From positions 62,001 through 126,000 of the forward strand of contig PBLG01000021.1 in NCBI GenBank assembly GCA_002722315.1: DNA of 64,000 nt, in the 5' to 3' direction. The stretch is from Lysobacterales bacterium (GTDB lineage: Bacteria > Pseudomonadota > Gammaproteobacteria > Xanthomonadales > Wenzhouxiangellaceae). The position numbers were made by a program, and so were the translations under genes. Under the pieces are notes generated by a model. That model did no database searches and had not been told where the DNA came from. It was given only the letters and a program-made list of their open reading frames with translations. Shown here piece after piece: positions 7,662 through 16,899 of this stretch (the first letter of the stretch is position 1; every line of letters starts with the position of its first letter).

Positions 7662-10331
7662 ATGCGTTATTCGTTCGATCGATTCCAGCTTGATCCTGAT
7701 CTGCATCGCCTCGAGGATGCAGACGGGCGAGAAATAACGCTTCGACCGCAGGCCTTCAAGGTGCTGGAGTATCTGGTCCGGCGCGCGCCTTCGGTGGTTT
7801 CGCGCGACGAGTTGCTCAAGGGCGTTTGGGGTCACAATGCGCTTTCGGTCAGCGGCGTCGCCCAGGCCGTCAGGGAAATACGTCGTGCGCTCCACGACGA
7901 CGCCTCTCAGCCCAGGATCATCGCCACCCGGCACGGTTGCGGGTATCAGGTCGTTGCCGCCGTCAGCGTACGCGACGGGAACATGGGTGAAGCCGCCACC
8001 CCGATCGACGCGGCGGCCACGCCCCATTCGCCAATGGCCACCATGGCGGTTTTCGGGCTGCTGTTGATCGGCCTGGTTGCCGGCTCGTACTGGTTCTATC
8101 CAGTTCCGCCGGACTTGCGCCCCACTGACGCTCGACCGGAGGCGCTGGCCCGATTCGATGCGCCCTCGTTGCCGGAGGGTATCGAGGCCCGGGCGGCATT
8201 TGCCCAGGGTCAGGCAGCGATGGCCGAAATGGACAGGATCCGGGCCGGCGAGCGCTTCGAAGCCAGCCTGGCGTTCGATCCCGACTCGGTCGCCGCGCGA
8301 CTGGGGCTTGTCGATGCATTGCTGCGAGCCGGTTACGAGACACGTGCGCGCGACCTCATGAATCATCCCGTGTTGCAGTTGGGCAATATGTCACGACGTG
8401 CACGGCTCGAAGTCCGTGCTCAGCTGGCCCGGCTGTCCGGCGACTGGAACGAAGTCGCGAACTGCATGCGCAGTCTCACGGAATTCTTTCCGAGGCAGAT
8501 CGAGTATCACTTTGCGTTGTTCGAAGCGCTGCTGGCATCGGCGCCACCTGGCGTTGCCCGCGATTCGCTGGAACGCCTTCGAAGAATCCTGCCGTCCGAT
8601 GCGCCAGGTGCTCGCTACTACCTGGCCTTGAATCGGCTGAGCCTGCGCGAGCATCAGCAGGCCGATGCCCTTGCCGCTGCAAGAATGGCTCTGGACGCGG
8701 CGCAAGGCGTTGGCGCCAATGCGCTCTACGCGCAGGCCGAACTCGCACTCGGGCGATCGCTCGCGGGAATCGATCGCATGGCCGAGGCCTGGGAGGCCTT
8801 CGGCAGGGCGGCGGAGGCCATGCGAGCCGGCCATGACGAGTTCGGCCGGGCCCAGACCGAACTCGAGATGGCCAGGTTGAGCCTTCGCGGGTACCGGCTG
8901 GACAAGGTGCGCCCGCTCATGGATCCCGCCTGCAGGGTGCTGGGCGGCATGGGCAGCACACTGGGCATGGCGCGTTGCACTCGGCTGGAAGGCGAATTGA
9001 TGGCGGCCCAGGGCGATGATCAGGCGGCTTACGCATTGCTTGCACAGTCGGTTGCAGCGTTCGAGCGCGCTGGCAGTGTCAACGAAGCCGCGGAGGTATA
9101 CCTGGCGCTGGGGCGTCACCAGGTCGAGGTCGGCGATCTCGAAGAAGCCAGGTACAGTATTGTCAGGGCCGGGGACCTTTTCGAACAGGTCGGCAATCGT
9201 TCCGGTTACGCGTGGGTCAGGCACGCGACCGGACTTTTGTTGGACCGGCAAGCCAGGGTCGTCGAGGCCCGGATTGCCCATAGCGACGCCTTTGTGGTCT
9301 TTCGTGGACTCTCGGCGCGCGCCGGCGAGGCCGCCTCGGCGCGCGGCATGGCCAGGGGATTGATCTTCGAAGGCCAGCTTGCCCGGGCGTCCGAGTTGCT
9401 TGGCGAAGCCGTCGCACTTTACCGAGAGCTGGATGATCGCCCGGCGCTGGCCGAAAGTCTGTTCGACGCCGGGATGCTGGCCGATCGATCGGGCGAACTG
9501 GCTTCGGCCGAACGGTATCTTGACGAAGCCGCCGGGCTTTTTCTGGCCCTGGGACTAACCGACCGTGCAACGCAGGCGTTTTCCGAACTCTCGCGGGTTT
9601 TCATCGACCAGGCGCGCGCCGAGAACGCGCGCGAAGCGCTCGCAAAGGCGACAGCGCTTCAACCCGTCGGCGCCGGCTATCTGGCCAACCTCAACAGCGT
9701 TTCCGGTTACCTGGCGCTTCTGGAATGCGACCGAGACCAGGCCGAGCAGCTCTTCACGGCGTCAAGACGCCTCCGAGACAGCCTCGGCGAAGCGTCGCAG
9801 CACCTTCAAAGCGAGCTTGATCATGCCCGGCTGTACATCGAGCGTGGCCGGGCCGGGGAAGCCGAACGCGCCGCTCGATCGATCGTCGACCAGATCGACA
9901 TGAGCGAAAGCAATCAGCTGGTAGCCAATGGGTTCGTGGTCCTCATCGAGTCTCTCCAGCTTCAAGGACGGATCAACGAGGCCAGGCAGGAGCTCGTTCG
10001 AATGGAACGACTGGGGCTGGTCGGTGCGAGCATGAAGGTCGATCTTGCCTATCAGATTCTTCTTGGCAAGCTGGACATGGTTGCCGATCCGTCCGCGCAT
10101 CTGCGCATGGTGCGCCAGCGTGCGAACCATGCGGGGTATCGGCTGCTGGCGCTGGAAACCGACGTCGCACTGGCGTCGAAGCTGCTGGGGAACGGTCAGA
10201 CCGGGGAGGGCAGGGAACTCGCAACCGCAGTCATGGAGAGGGCCCGGCAGGCTGGCATGCTCTACGTAGCCGAGCGCGCGATGCGCCTGAACACGTCCCA
10301 GTCCGACCCGGCCATGTCTCTGACCGATTGA
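7662..10331 (+). CDS. CadC/ToxR-like winged-helix protein with TPR domain
   Basis: Protein of 889 residues. The N-terminal OmpR/PhoB-type winged helix (about 1-100; LRPQAFKVLEYLVRRAP and the RIIATRHGCGYQ wing) is DNA-binding. A single membrane helix follows (about 126-147, MATMAVFGLLLIGLVAGSYW). The remaining ~740 residues are helical TPR-like repeats predicted outside the membrane. The layout is that of one-component membrane regulators such as CadC, with a TPR sensor in place of the CadC domain. Such proteins are numerous in Wenzhouxiangella/Lysobacter-like genomes. The signal and targets are unknown and the gene is monocistronic. Confidence 0.85.
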   Translation: MRYSFDRFQLDPDLHRLEDADGREITLRPQAFKVLEYLVRRAPSVVSRDELLKGVWGHNALSVSGVAQAVREIRRALHDDASQPRIIATRHGCGYQVVAAVSVRDGNMGEAATPIDAAATPHSPMATMAVFGLLLIGLVAGSYWFYPVPPDLRPTDARPEALARFDAPSLPEGIEARAAFAQGQAAMAEMDRIRAGERFEASLAFDPDSVAARLGLVDALLRAGYETRARDLMNHPVLQLGNMSRRARLEVRAQLARLSGDWNEVANCMRSLTEFFPRQIEYHFALFEALLASAPPGVARDSLERLRRILPSDAPGARYYLALNRLSLREHQQADALAAARMALDAAQGVGANALYAQAELALGRSLAGIDRMAEAWEAFGRAAEAMRAGHDEFGRAQTELEMARLSLRGYRLDKVRPLMDPACRVLGGMGSTLGMARCTRLEGELMAAQGDDQAAYALLAQSVAAFERAGSVNEAAEVYLALGRHQVEVGDLEEARYSIVRAGDLFEQVGNRSGYAWVRHATGLLLDRQARVVEARIAHSDAFVVFRGLSARAGEAASARGMARGLIFEGQLARASELLGEAVALYRELDDRPALAESLFDAGMLADRSGELASAERYLDEAAGLFLALGLTDRATQAFSELSRVFIDQARAENAREALAKATALQPVGAGYLANLNSVSGYLALLECDRDQAEQLFTASRRLRDSLGEASQHLQSELDHARLYIERGRAGEAERAARSIVDQIDMSESNQLVANGFVVLIESLQLQGRINEARQELVRMERLGLVGASMKVDLAYQILLGKLDMVADPSAHLRMVRQRANHAGYRLLALETDVALASKLLGNGQTGEGRELATAVMERARQAGMLYVAERAMRLNTSQSDPAMSLTD

Positions 10332-10410
10332 GTCGCCGAGCGAACGATTAGGCGCCGGTGGGCAGTCGTTTCATTTTTCACAAGCACCTTCAGCGGTGCG
10401 TCGCACGGAG

Positions 10411-10851
10411 TCACTCATCCAGCCCCGGCTTTCCGCGCTTCTGCTTTAGGCCCGCCCGATGACGCTTGGCCCGCAGGCGCTTTTTCTTCGCTGCCCGGGT
10501 GGGACGGGTCTTGAGCCGCTTGCGGGGCGGTTTCGAAGCTTTCTCGATGAGCTCGGCCAGCCTGATGCGCGCCTGCTCGCGGTTGCGGTACTGGCTGCGA
10601 CTGCTGCGCGCCTCGATCATGATCACGCCCGATGAATCGGCGCGCCGCCCGGCCAGGTCCAGCAGTCGAGCCTTGTGATCCGGCGTCAGAAACGAAGATG
10701 CCGACACATCGAAGCGCAGCTGGACGCCGGTCTCGGTACGATTGACGTGCTGGCCACCGGGACCTCCGGTCAGGATGAATTTCTCTTCCAGCTCGCTTTC
10801 CGGCGGGAGCCAGCGATTGTTGTGACGATTGTTGTCGTGAAGATGTTCCAT
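10411..10851 (-). CDS. arfB: Alternative ribosome-rescue factor ArfB (YaeJ/ICT1 family)
   Basis: Peptidyl-tRNA hydrolase that rescues ribosomes stalled on mRNAs without a stop codon. The catalytic GGQ motif is at residues 32-34 (TGGPGGQHVNRTE). A lysine/arginine-rich tail (PRKRLKTRPTRAAKKKRLR) enters the empty mRNA channel in the family. The ATG at 10851 gives 146 residues, near the usual ~140; a TTG start 20 codons upstream is open but unlikely. It lacks the anticodon-recognising domains of RF1/RF2. It is transcribed away from the neighbouring glycosylase gene. Confidence 0.93.
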   Translation of the reverse strand: MEHLHDNNRHNNRWLPPESELEEKFILTGGPGGQHVNRTETGVQLRFDVSASSFLTPDHKARLLDLAGRRADSSGVIMIEARSSRSQYRNREQARIRLAELIEKASKPPRKRLKTRPTRAAKKKRLRAKRHRAGLKQKRGKPGLDE

Positions 10852-10970
10852 TCCTGAAAGTTCCGGTTCGGACAACGTGTTGTGTCCTGGACGCGTCAGC
10901 CCGGGACCCAAACGATGGAGTCATGCCCACAGTAGAATCCATGCTATCACCCGGACCCGGAGATGCTTTC

Positions 10971-11606
10971 GTGGAATTCCAGTTGACGCAGCGTCACCTC
11001 GAGCAGGCACTCGACGACCTGGCCGATCGCGACAGGCATATCGCCGCGGCGCTGGCACGCGTCGGCTATCCCGAGGAACGCCGCGGGGGCGAGCCGAGCT
11101 ACGAGCACTTTCTGAGGATCATTGCCGGCCAGCAGCTGTCGGTCAAGGCCGCCGCGACCATATTCGGGCGGCTCGAAGCGGCCCTGGACGGCGATTTTCA
11201 GCCCGAGCGCCTGCTCGGCATGAGCGACGAGACGTTGCGAAGCCTGGGGCTTTCGCGGCAGAAGATCGGGTACGCGCGCGGACTGTCGCAGGCGGTCAGG
11301 GACGGTTCCCTGGTGCCGGCATCGCTGGCGGAGCTTCCGGACGACGAGGTCATCGAGCAGATTACGCGTCTGAAGGGATTCGGCAGATGGAGCGCGGAAA
11401 TGTTTCTGCTGTTCGCGCTCGGCCGGCCAGACGTCTGGCCGGCCGACGACCTCGGCATACAGGCCGGCCTGCACAGGCTCAAGAACATGCGCGCGCGGCC
11501 CGACCGGAAAAAAACCGAGACGGTCGCTCGGCCATGGCGGCCGTACCGCGGTGCGGCTGCCATATTCGTCTGGCATTATTACAGCAACGCACCACTACAG
11601 GATTGA
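10971..11606 (+). CDS. DNA-3-methyladenine glycosylase (AlkA-type HhH-GPD)
   Basis: Base-excision repair enzyme removing alkylated purines. The HhH-GPD domain is visible: FLRIIAGQQLSVKAAATIF, hairpin LKGFGRWSAEMFLLF, and the catalytic-Asp region WPADDLGIQ. The GTG at 10971 is preferred because GGAG (10959-10962) lies eight bases before it and the family similarity begins there. This gives 211 residues. An ATG at 10923 is in frame, but a TAGAAT -10-like box at 10933 suggests it may lie upstream of the transcript. The next gene follows by three bases. Confidence 0.88.
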   Translation: MEFQLTQRHLEQALDDLADRDRHIAAALARVGYPEERRGGEPSYEHFLRIIAGQQLSVKAAATIFGRLEAALDGDFQPERLLGMSDETLRSLGLSRQKIGYARGLSQAVRDGSLVPASLAELPDDEVIEQITRLKGFGRWSAEMFLLFALGRPDVWPADDLGIQAGLHRLKNMRARPDRKKTETVARPWRPYRGAAAIFVWHYYSNAPLQD

Positions 11607-11609
11607 CTC

Positions 11610-11876
11610 ATGGCCGGAGGATGGGCGCGCGACGGCGCGGTTCAGGATCAGATCGACGCCAGCGTCGAGGACGCGGTCCAGCGCGCCCGCGCGCGCCTGG
11701 CGCGCGGCGAGTCGTTGAGCGAGTGCGCCGAATGCGGGGATGTGATTCCCGAGGCGCGCCGCAAGGCGGTGCCGGGCGTGCGTCTTTGCCTGGCCTGCCA
11801 GGAGGAAGCGGATTCCGACGGCGGGGCGACCGGTGGGCCCAATCGGCGGGGCAGCAAGGACAGCCAGCTGCGATAG
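11610..11876 (+). CDS. DksA/TraR-family C4 zinc-finger protein (YbiI-like)
   Basis: Small protein of 88 residues with a C4 zinc finger CxxC-x17-CxxC (CAECGDVIPEARR...LCLACQ, about residues 41-64). The short N-terminal helix is too short for the full DksA coiled coil. Family members bind the RNA polymerase secondary channel or act as small regulators; YbiI itself is poorly characterised. It lies three bases after the glycosylase gene, so is probably co-transcribed. Confidence 0.88.
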   Translation: MAGGWARDGAVQDQIDASVEDAVQRARARLARGESLSECAECGDVIPEARRKAVPGVRLCLACQEEADSDGGATGGPNRRGSKDSQLR

Positions 11877-11933
11877 GCGACTTTCGACAGGAGCTTTCGA
11901 TAAAAACTTCAATCGCCGATCTTATGGATTGTC

Positions 11934-13229
11934 TTGAGTAGACAACAACAGGTGACGAGCCCGACGGCGACCCGAAAGCCGCCGCACCGGCTCCTCTTCA
12001 TGGGGAGCCTGATCCTTGCCGGCGAAAGCATCTACATGCTGCCTTATCTGCGCAAGAGCTTCCAGACCAGCATGGAGGCCACTTTCGGCCTGAGCAGCTT
12101 CGAAGTCGGTACCCTCAACGCGCTTTTCGGCATCCTGGCGCTGGTCTGCTACCTGCCCGGTGGCTGGCTCGCCGACCGGTTCTCGGCACGGCGTCTGTTG
12201 ACCTTGTCACTCATCGGTACCGGGGCGGGCGGGCTCTACATGGCCACGGTGCCGGGTTACGCGGGCTTGCTCGCGGTCCATGCCTTCTGGGGTGTCTTCA
12301 GCATTCTCACGTTCTGGGCGGCGCTCATCAAGGCCGTCCGCCTGTGGTCCGGGCCCCACGAACAGGGCAGGGCTTTCGGCATCCTGGACGGCGGTCGCGG
12401 GCTCGTGGGCGCCGGCCTGGGGTCTGTGGCCGCGGTCTGCTTCAGCTTGTCGACGACCGTTCAGACCGGCCTGGTCGCCGTCATCCTGGTCTATTCGGCG
12501 GCGTCGATTCTGGCCGGCGTCGCGATCTGGTTCGCGGTGCCCGACGATCACGAAACCTTTTCCGAACATCGGGCCGGGCACGACAGGCTGCACGTGCTTG
12601 ACGCAATCGGGCAGACGGTGCGCAGGCCCGAGGTCTGGCTGATTACCGTGGTCATTTTCTGCGCCTACTTCAGCTTCCTGGGCACCTACGAGTTCCCGGC
12701 CTACGCCGAGCGCGGCTTCGATCGCAGCAAGGAATTCGGGGCCTGGCTCGGGGCTTTCAGGGACTGGCTGAGACCGGCGGCAGCCGTTGTCGCCGGGATC
12801 ATTGCCGACAGGGTCGCGGCCTCGAGGGCCATCCGGGCCACGTTCGTCGTGCTGGTCCTGTCCTATGCCTCGTTGTCGCTGGTTCCGGCGGCGCATTCGC
12901 CGATCGCGTTGCTTTGGGTGCAGGTCACCGCGACCGCGCTGGCGGTATTCGCTTTGAGGGGGATTTACTTCGCGTTGCTCGAGGAATCGGGGATTCCGAT
13001 GCACCTGACCGGAATTGCCGTCGGGACGATCTCGATGATCGCCTACACCCCCGATATCTTTGCCCCATTGCTGGCCGGCTGGCTGGTCGACAGCAGTTCC
13101 GGCGTGCTCGGGTACAGGCGCTATTTCGGAGTGCTGGCCCTGATCGCGGTAACCGGGTTCGTCGCCACGATTCTCCTGACGGCGGTGACCAAGCGCGTGT
13201 TTCGAAAGCGTGATTCCGAAGCGCTCTAA
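11934..13229 (+). CDS. Major facilitator superfamily transporter (NarK/YihN-like)
   Basis: Integral membrane transporter of about 431 residues with twelve predicted helices. The loop 2-3 motif GGWLADRFSARRLL is the classic MFS signature. Overall it resembles COG2223/YihN-type permeases, but the residues that define nitrate transporters were not found, so the substrate is unassigned. The start is uncertain: TTG at 11934 is used, a GTG at 11952 is in frame, and neither has a clear ribosome-binding site. It ends at a strong hairpin. Confidence 0.82.
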   Translation: MSRQQQVTSPTATRKPPHRLLFMGSLILAGESIYMLPYLRKSFQTSMEATFGLSSFEVGTLNALFGILALVCYLPGGWLADRFSARRLLTLSLIGTGAGGLYMATVPGYAGLLAVHAFWGVFSILTFWAALIKAVRLWSGPHEQGRAFGILDGGRGLVGAGLGSVAAVCFSLSTTVQTGLVAVILVYSAASILAGVAIWFAVPDDHETFSEHRAGHDRLHVLDAIGQTVRRPEVWLITVVIFCAYFSFLGTYEFPAYAERGFDRSKEFGAWLGAFRDWLRPAAAVVAGIIADRVAASRAIRATFVVLVLSYASLSLVPAAHSPIALLWVQVTATALAVFALRGIYFALLEESGIPMHLTGIAVGTISMIAYTPDIFAPLLAGWLVDSSSGVLGYRRYFGVLALIAVTGFVATILLTAVTKRVFRKRDSEAL

Positions 13230-13276
13230 GCCCACCTTGTTCACCACCGTCGCGAGGGTGGTGAATAAGGTGGGCT
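13229..13276 (+). terminator. 20-bp stem-loop after the MFS gene
   Basis: Arms 13229-13248 and 13257-13276 are complementary over 20 bases with one G-U pair, closing an eight-base loop. The stem starts within the stop codon. No T-run follows on either strand, so it could be a Rho-assisted terminator, an mRNA-stabilising hairpin or a REP-type element. Confidence 0.6.
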
Positions 13277-13390
13277 AAGGCCCGCGGGCAAGGATCCTGA
13301 TCCGCGCGGCCGGTAAAGATTTTCGCCAAAGTCCATCCCCGGGCTGTCGAAGGGCTATCATGGTCGGTTGAACCTTCAGCTCGACCACTC

Positions 13391-15376
13391 ATGACCGATC
13401 CAGAAACTCCGTCCCCGACCTTTGCCGACCTGGGGCTGCCCCAATCGCTGCTCTCGACCCTGTCCGAACTCGGGTACGAGGCGCCGTCGCCGATTCAGTC
13501 GGCCACCATCCCGGCACTGCTGGCCGGGTCCGACGTGCTCGGACAGGCCCAGACCGGCACCGGCAAGACCGCCGCGTTCGCGCTTCCGATACTGGCCCGG
13601 TTCGACCCCGCGGCCAGCAAGCCGAGCGCGCTGGTATTGGCGCCGACTCGCGAACTGGCGATCCAGGTGGCCGAGGCGTTTCATCGCTACGCGGCCCACC
13701 TGCCGGGCTTTCACGTGCTGCCGATATACGGGGGGCAGGCATACGGCCCGCAGCTGGCAGGGCTCCGGCGCGGCGCCGACGTGATCGTGGGCACGCCCGG
13801 GCGGGTCATAGACCATCTCGAGAAGGGCACGCTGAAGATCGATTCACTGTCCACGCTTGTGCTGGACGAGGCCGACGAGATGCTGCGAATGGGCTTCGTC
13901 GACGAGGTCGGCAAGGTGCTGGAACGCATTCCGGCCGATTGTCAGAAGGCGCTGTTTTCGGCCACCATGCCCGACGCCATTCGTCGGATCGCCAACCGTC
14001 ACCTGAGCAACGCCGAACACGTCAGCATCAAGTCGAAGACCACCACCGCGGCCAACATCCGCCAGCGCTACTGGGTGGTCGGCGGCGTGCACAAGCTCGA
14101 TGCGCTCACCCGAATCCTGGAAGTCGAACCGTTCGACGCGATGCTGGTATTCGCACGCACGCGCATTTCCACCGAAGAGCTGGCAGGAAGGCTCGAGGCA
14201 CGCGGCTTCTCCGCGGCGGCGTTGAACGGCGACGTGCCGCAGAAGCAGCGCGAAAAGATCGTCGACCAGCTCAAGCGCGGTGATATCGACATTCTGGTCG
14301 CCACCGATGTCGCCGCCCGCGGGCTCGACGTCGAACGCATCAGCCACGTGGTCAACTACGACATTCCCTACGACACCGAGGCCTATGTGCACCGCATCGG
14401 GCGAACCGGCCGGGCAGGGCGTTCGGGAGAGGCCATACTGTTCGTCGCACCGCGCGAGCGCGGCATGCTGCGCGCCATCGAACGCGCGACCCGGCAGCCG
14501 ATCGAGGCCATGTCGCTGCCGACCGCCAGCGACGTCAACGAAAAGCGCATGGAACGCTTTCATGAAAGCGTTGCCGAGGCGCTGGAAAGTGCCGAAATGG
14601 CACGCAGTCGCGAAGTGGTTCAATCGACTCTCAAGGCAACCGGCGCTTCGCTGGAGGACCTGGCTGCCGCACTGGCGCTGATGGCCCGCGGCGATCAGCC
14701 CACGCTCGATGAGAAGCCCGGCCGGGAGTCGTCGGGCAAACCCCGGAAGTTCGAGGCCGAGCGCGATAACAGACCGCAACGGCCGGACCGTACGCACCGC
14801 CCGGAACGGGCGCCGGCAATGGATGAGAAGCGCAACTACCAGCAAAAACGCGGGCGTGATGCCGACGGCAATTTCGTTACCTACCGTGTTTCGGTCGGGC
14901 ATGCCCATGGCGCCAAACCGGGCAATATCGTGGGCGCGATCGCCAACGAGGCCGGCCTGAGTTCGCGCCAGATCGGCCGCATCGACATCCACGACGAGTT
15001 CAGCCAGGTCGATCTCCCGGCCAACCTGTCGCAGGGGGCGCTGGATCACCTGAAAACCGTTTGGGTCGCCGGTCAGCAGCTGCAGATAGCGCTCGACGAC
15101 GGCAGTGCGCCGCCGCCGCCGAAAGCGAAGCGAGGCGGGGGGGCACGATCCGAATTCCCGCCGAAGAAACGATCTGGCAAATCATTCGAGCGGAAAGGCG
15201 AGCGGAAAGGACCGGGAAAACCGCTCGCGGAATCAAGCGAAAAACCATCCGACAAACCTGTCGGCAAGCCGAACACGGCGTCGGATGATCGCAAGAAGGC
15301 CGGAAAGCCGCTCAATCGTCCCCCGCGCAATCGCGCCGAGCGCAAGGCGGCCATTGCCAACCGGAAACGCAAGTAG
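13391..15376 (+). CDS. deaD: ATP-dependent DEAD-box RNA helicase DeaD/CsdA
   Basis: RNA helicase of 661 residues for ribosome assembly and mRNA unwinding, important at low temperature in relatives. Motifs: Q motif near residues 20-38, AQTGTGKT 53-60 (motif I), PTRELA (Ia), DEAD 159-162 (II), SAT 190-192 (III), ARGLD (V) and HRIGRTGRAGR (VI). A DbpA/CsdA-type RNA-binding domain follows at about 488-560 (YRVSVGHAHGAKPGNIVGAI). The basic, low-complexity tail to 661 is rich in Lys, Arg and Ser. The gene stands alone. Confidence 0.96.
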   Translation: MTDPETPSPTFADLGLPQSLLSTLSELGYEAPSPIQSATIPALLAGSDVLGQAQTGTGKTAAFALPILARFDPAASKPSALVLAPTRELAIQVAEAFHRYAAHLPGFHVLPIYGGQAYGPQLAGLRRGADVIVGTPGRVIDHLEKGTLKIDSLSTLVLDEADEMLRMGFVDEVGKVLERIPADCQKALFSATMPDAIRRIANRHLSNAEHVSIKSKTTTAANIRQRYWVVGGVHKLDALTRILEVEPFDAMLVFARTRISTEELAGRLEARGFSAAALNGDVPQKQREKIVDQLKRGDIDILVATDVAARGLDVERISHVVNYDIPYDTEAYVHRIGRTGRAGRSGEAILFVAPRERGMLRAIERATRQPIEAMSLPTASDVNEKRMERFHESVAEALESAEMARSREVVQSTLKATGASLEDLAAALALMARGDQPTLDEKPGRESSGKPRKFEAERDNRPQRPDRTHRPERAPAMDEKRNYQQKRGRDADGNFVTYRVSVGHAHGAKPGNIVGAIANEAGLSSRQIGRIDIHDEFSQVDLPANLSQGALDHLKTVWVAGQQLQIALDDGSAPPPPKAKRGGGARSEFPPKKRSGKSFERKGERKGPGKPLAESSEKPSDKPVGKPNTASDDRKKAGKPLNRPPRNRAERKAAIANRKRK

Positions 15377-15403
15377 CCGCCGGCTGCTTGCCGCAGATAC
15401 CGG

Positions 15404-16048
15404 TCAGCGGGATGTCAGCAGGTATTCGGCTTCGTTGAGCCACGGCAGCCCCTTGTCGGCAAAGCGGGGATGAGCCTCCAGAACGTCGTTTCGCGCCAGG
15501 CAGTCGAATGCAAATTCCCGAACTTCCTTCAGTTCTTCCGGAAGTACTGAAAACGGCGGACCCGCCATGCAGGCTTGCGGATATTCCAGCGTGATCAGCA
15601 TTCCCCGGGCGCCCGGTTGCAACAACGTTGCCAGGTGCGCCAGGTAGCGCGGCCGCATTCTGGCGGGCAGGGCGATCAGCGCTGCGCGATCGTAGACCAG
15701 ATCGAATCGGCCGGGTGGGTCGAAGTCGAAGAAATCGCCGGCGAACAGCGTAATGTCGCCGGCCGAATAAGACGTCAGCGGCCCGGTTTCGTCGACATCG
15801 GGCGCCAATCCGGCTTCACCGAAAAAAGCCTTTACCGCGCCGGGGTCGAGCTCGACCCCCACGACCTTATGGCCCTGGCGGGCAAGCCAATGCATGTCGA
15901 GGCTCTTGCCGCAAAGCGGGACCAGTACCGGACCCGGTTCGTCGCGGCTCACCGCCGACCAGTGCTTTTCCAGAGCCGGATGAACCGTATCGCGATGAAA
16001 GCCGATTTCGTTGCGCTGCCAGCGCTCGTGCCAGAAGTCCTTTTCCAT
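15404..16048 (-). CDS. tpm: Thiopurine S-methyltransferase (TPMT family)
   Basis: SAM-dependent methyltransferase of 214 residues. Bacterial Tpm methylates thiopurines and selenium/tellurium compounds. It matches the family from its first residues (MEKDFWHERWQRNEIGFH). The SAM site is VLVPLCGKSLDMHWLARQGH and VVGVELDPGAV, followed by FDLVYDRAALIALP. The gene is divergent from the hemolysin-III gene, with about 80 bases between the starts. Confidence 0.94.
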   Translation of the reverse strand: MEKDFWHERWQRNEIGFHRDTVHPALEKHWSAVSRDEPGPVLVPLCGKSLDMHWLARQGHKVVGVELDPGAVKAFFGEAGLAPDVDETGPLTSYSAGDITLFAGDFFDFDPPGRFDLVYDRAALIALPARMRPRYLAHLATLLQPGARGMLITLEYPQACMAGPPFSVLPEELKEVREFAFDCLARNDVLEAHPRFADKGLPWLNEAEYLLTSR

Positions 16049-16129
16049 GGCGATACTATAATGTCTGCGATACAGGCCGCGGCCGGGTCAAATCGACCTG
16101 GTCGGGGGCACGACCGCAAAGGAGCTGGA

Positions 16130-16765
16130 ATGCAGGGATTGGATCGCGACGAAATCGCGAATGTCGTGACGCATGGTATCGGCGTGCTGCTGTCGGTGGG
16201 CGCGGGGGCGGCGCTGATCGCGCTGGCGGCCGTGCAGGCCGGCACCCGGGAAATGATCAGCGTGGCGGTTTTTTCGGCGTCCCTGGTCTTGCTTTATTCG
16301 GCCTCCACGCTTTATCACGCCGCCAGGCATCCGGAAACCAAGGCACGGTTGAAAGTGCTGGATCACTGCGCGATCTTCGTCCTGATTGCCGGCACCTACA
16401 CGCCGTTCACGATTGCGGCGATCAGAGGCGGGTGGGGCTGGTCGCTGTTCGGCGTCATCTGGGGGATGGCACTGATCGGCATCGTGTTCAAATTGTTCTT
16501 CACGGGGCGATTCAAGGTGCTATCCACCGCCATGTACATCGGCATGGGCTGGCTGGTGGTGATTGCGCTGGTGCCGCTGGTGCAGGCATTGAGCCCGGCG
16601 GGTCTAGCATGGCTGGTGGCGGGCGGCGTGCTGTACACGGCCGGTACGCTGTTCTACCACCGCGAATCCATCCCGTACTCGCACGCGATCTGGCACGGCT
16701 TCGTGCTGGCCGGCAGCAGCTGCCATTTCGTCGCCGTGGCGATCGAGATGCTGAAAATTAAATGA
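16130..16765 (+). CDS. Hemolysin III / TrhA-family membrane protein
   Basis: Seven-helix membrane protein of 211 residues in the hemolysin III (YqfA/TrhA, PAQR-related) family. The family's metal-site histidines and acidic residues appear as SASTLYHAARHPE, LKVLDHCAIFVLIAGTYTPF and a C-terminal HAIWHGFVLAGSSCHF. Homologues affect membrane energetics or fatty-acid metabolism; haemolysis is a historical label. The ATG at 16130 is supported by AAAGGAG nine bases upstream; a longer in-frame extension is not coding. Hairpin repeats follow the stop. Confidence 0.88.
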   Translation: MQGLDRDEIANVVTHGIGVLLSVGAGAALIALAAVQAGTREMISVAVFSASLVLLYSASTLYHAARHPETKARLKVLDHCAIFVLIAGTYTPFTIAAIRGGWGWSLFGVIWGMALIGIVFKLFFTGRFKVLSTAMYIGMGWLVVIALVPLVQALSPAGLAWLVAGGVLYTAGTLFYHRESIPYSHAIWHGFVLAGSSCHFVAVAIEMLKIK

Positions 16766-16771
16766 AAAGAC

Positions 16772-16880
16772 CCGGTCTGTTGTCAAGTTTTGAGACCGGT
16801 AAATAACAAAGCCCCGGTCTGTTGTGCATTTTATGAGACCGGTAAAAAACAAAGCCCCGGTCTCTTGGAACCGGGGCTTG
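16772..16880. repeat. Tandem hairpin repeats (42, 43 and a partial 24 bp)
   Basis: Units start at 16772, 16814 and 16857, each with CCGGTCT. The first two continue GTTGT..., then GAGACCGGTAAA, an A-rich stretch and CAAAGCC. Each full unit folds on itself (CCGGTCT with AGACCGG), and the third is the stem of the terminator at 16852-16879. They separate two convergent transcripts. Duplication of a terminator is the simplest origin. Confidence 0.85.
16842..16879 (-). terminator. Strong intrinsic terminator of the small RNA
   Basis: On the minus strand a perfect 10-bp stem AAGCCCCGGT/ACCGGGGCTT (16879-16870 with 16861-16852) closes an eight-base loop and is followed by TGTTTTTTACC. This is the most canonical Rho-independent terminator in the window. 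Confidence 0.9.
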
Positions 16881-16899
16881 CACGCGGATAATTTGAGAT

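Noticed and set aside
10923-10970. N-terminal extension of the AlkA-type glycosylase from ATG 10923
   Set aside because: A GTG at 10971 has a well-placed ribosome-binding site and coincides with the start of family similarity; a -10-like TAGAAT lies within the extension.
16772-16880. Short CRISPR array
   Set aside because: Units abut without unique spacers, are only two and a half copies long, and fold as terminators; no cas genes nearby.
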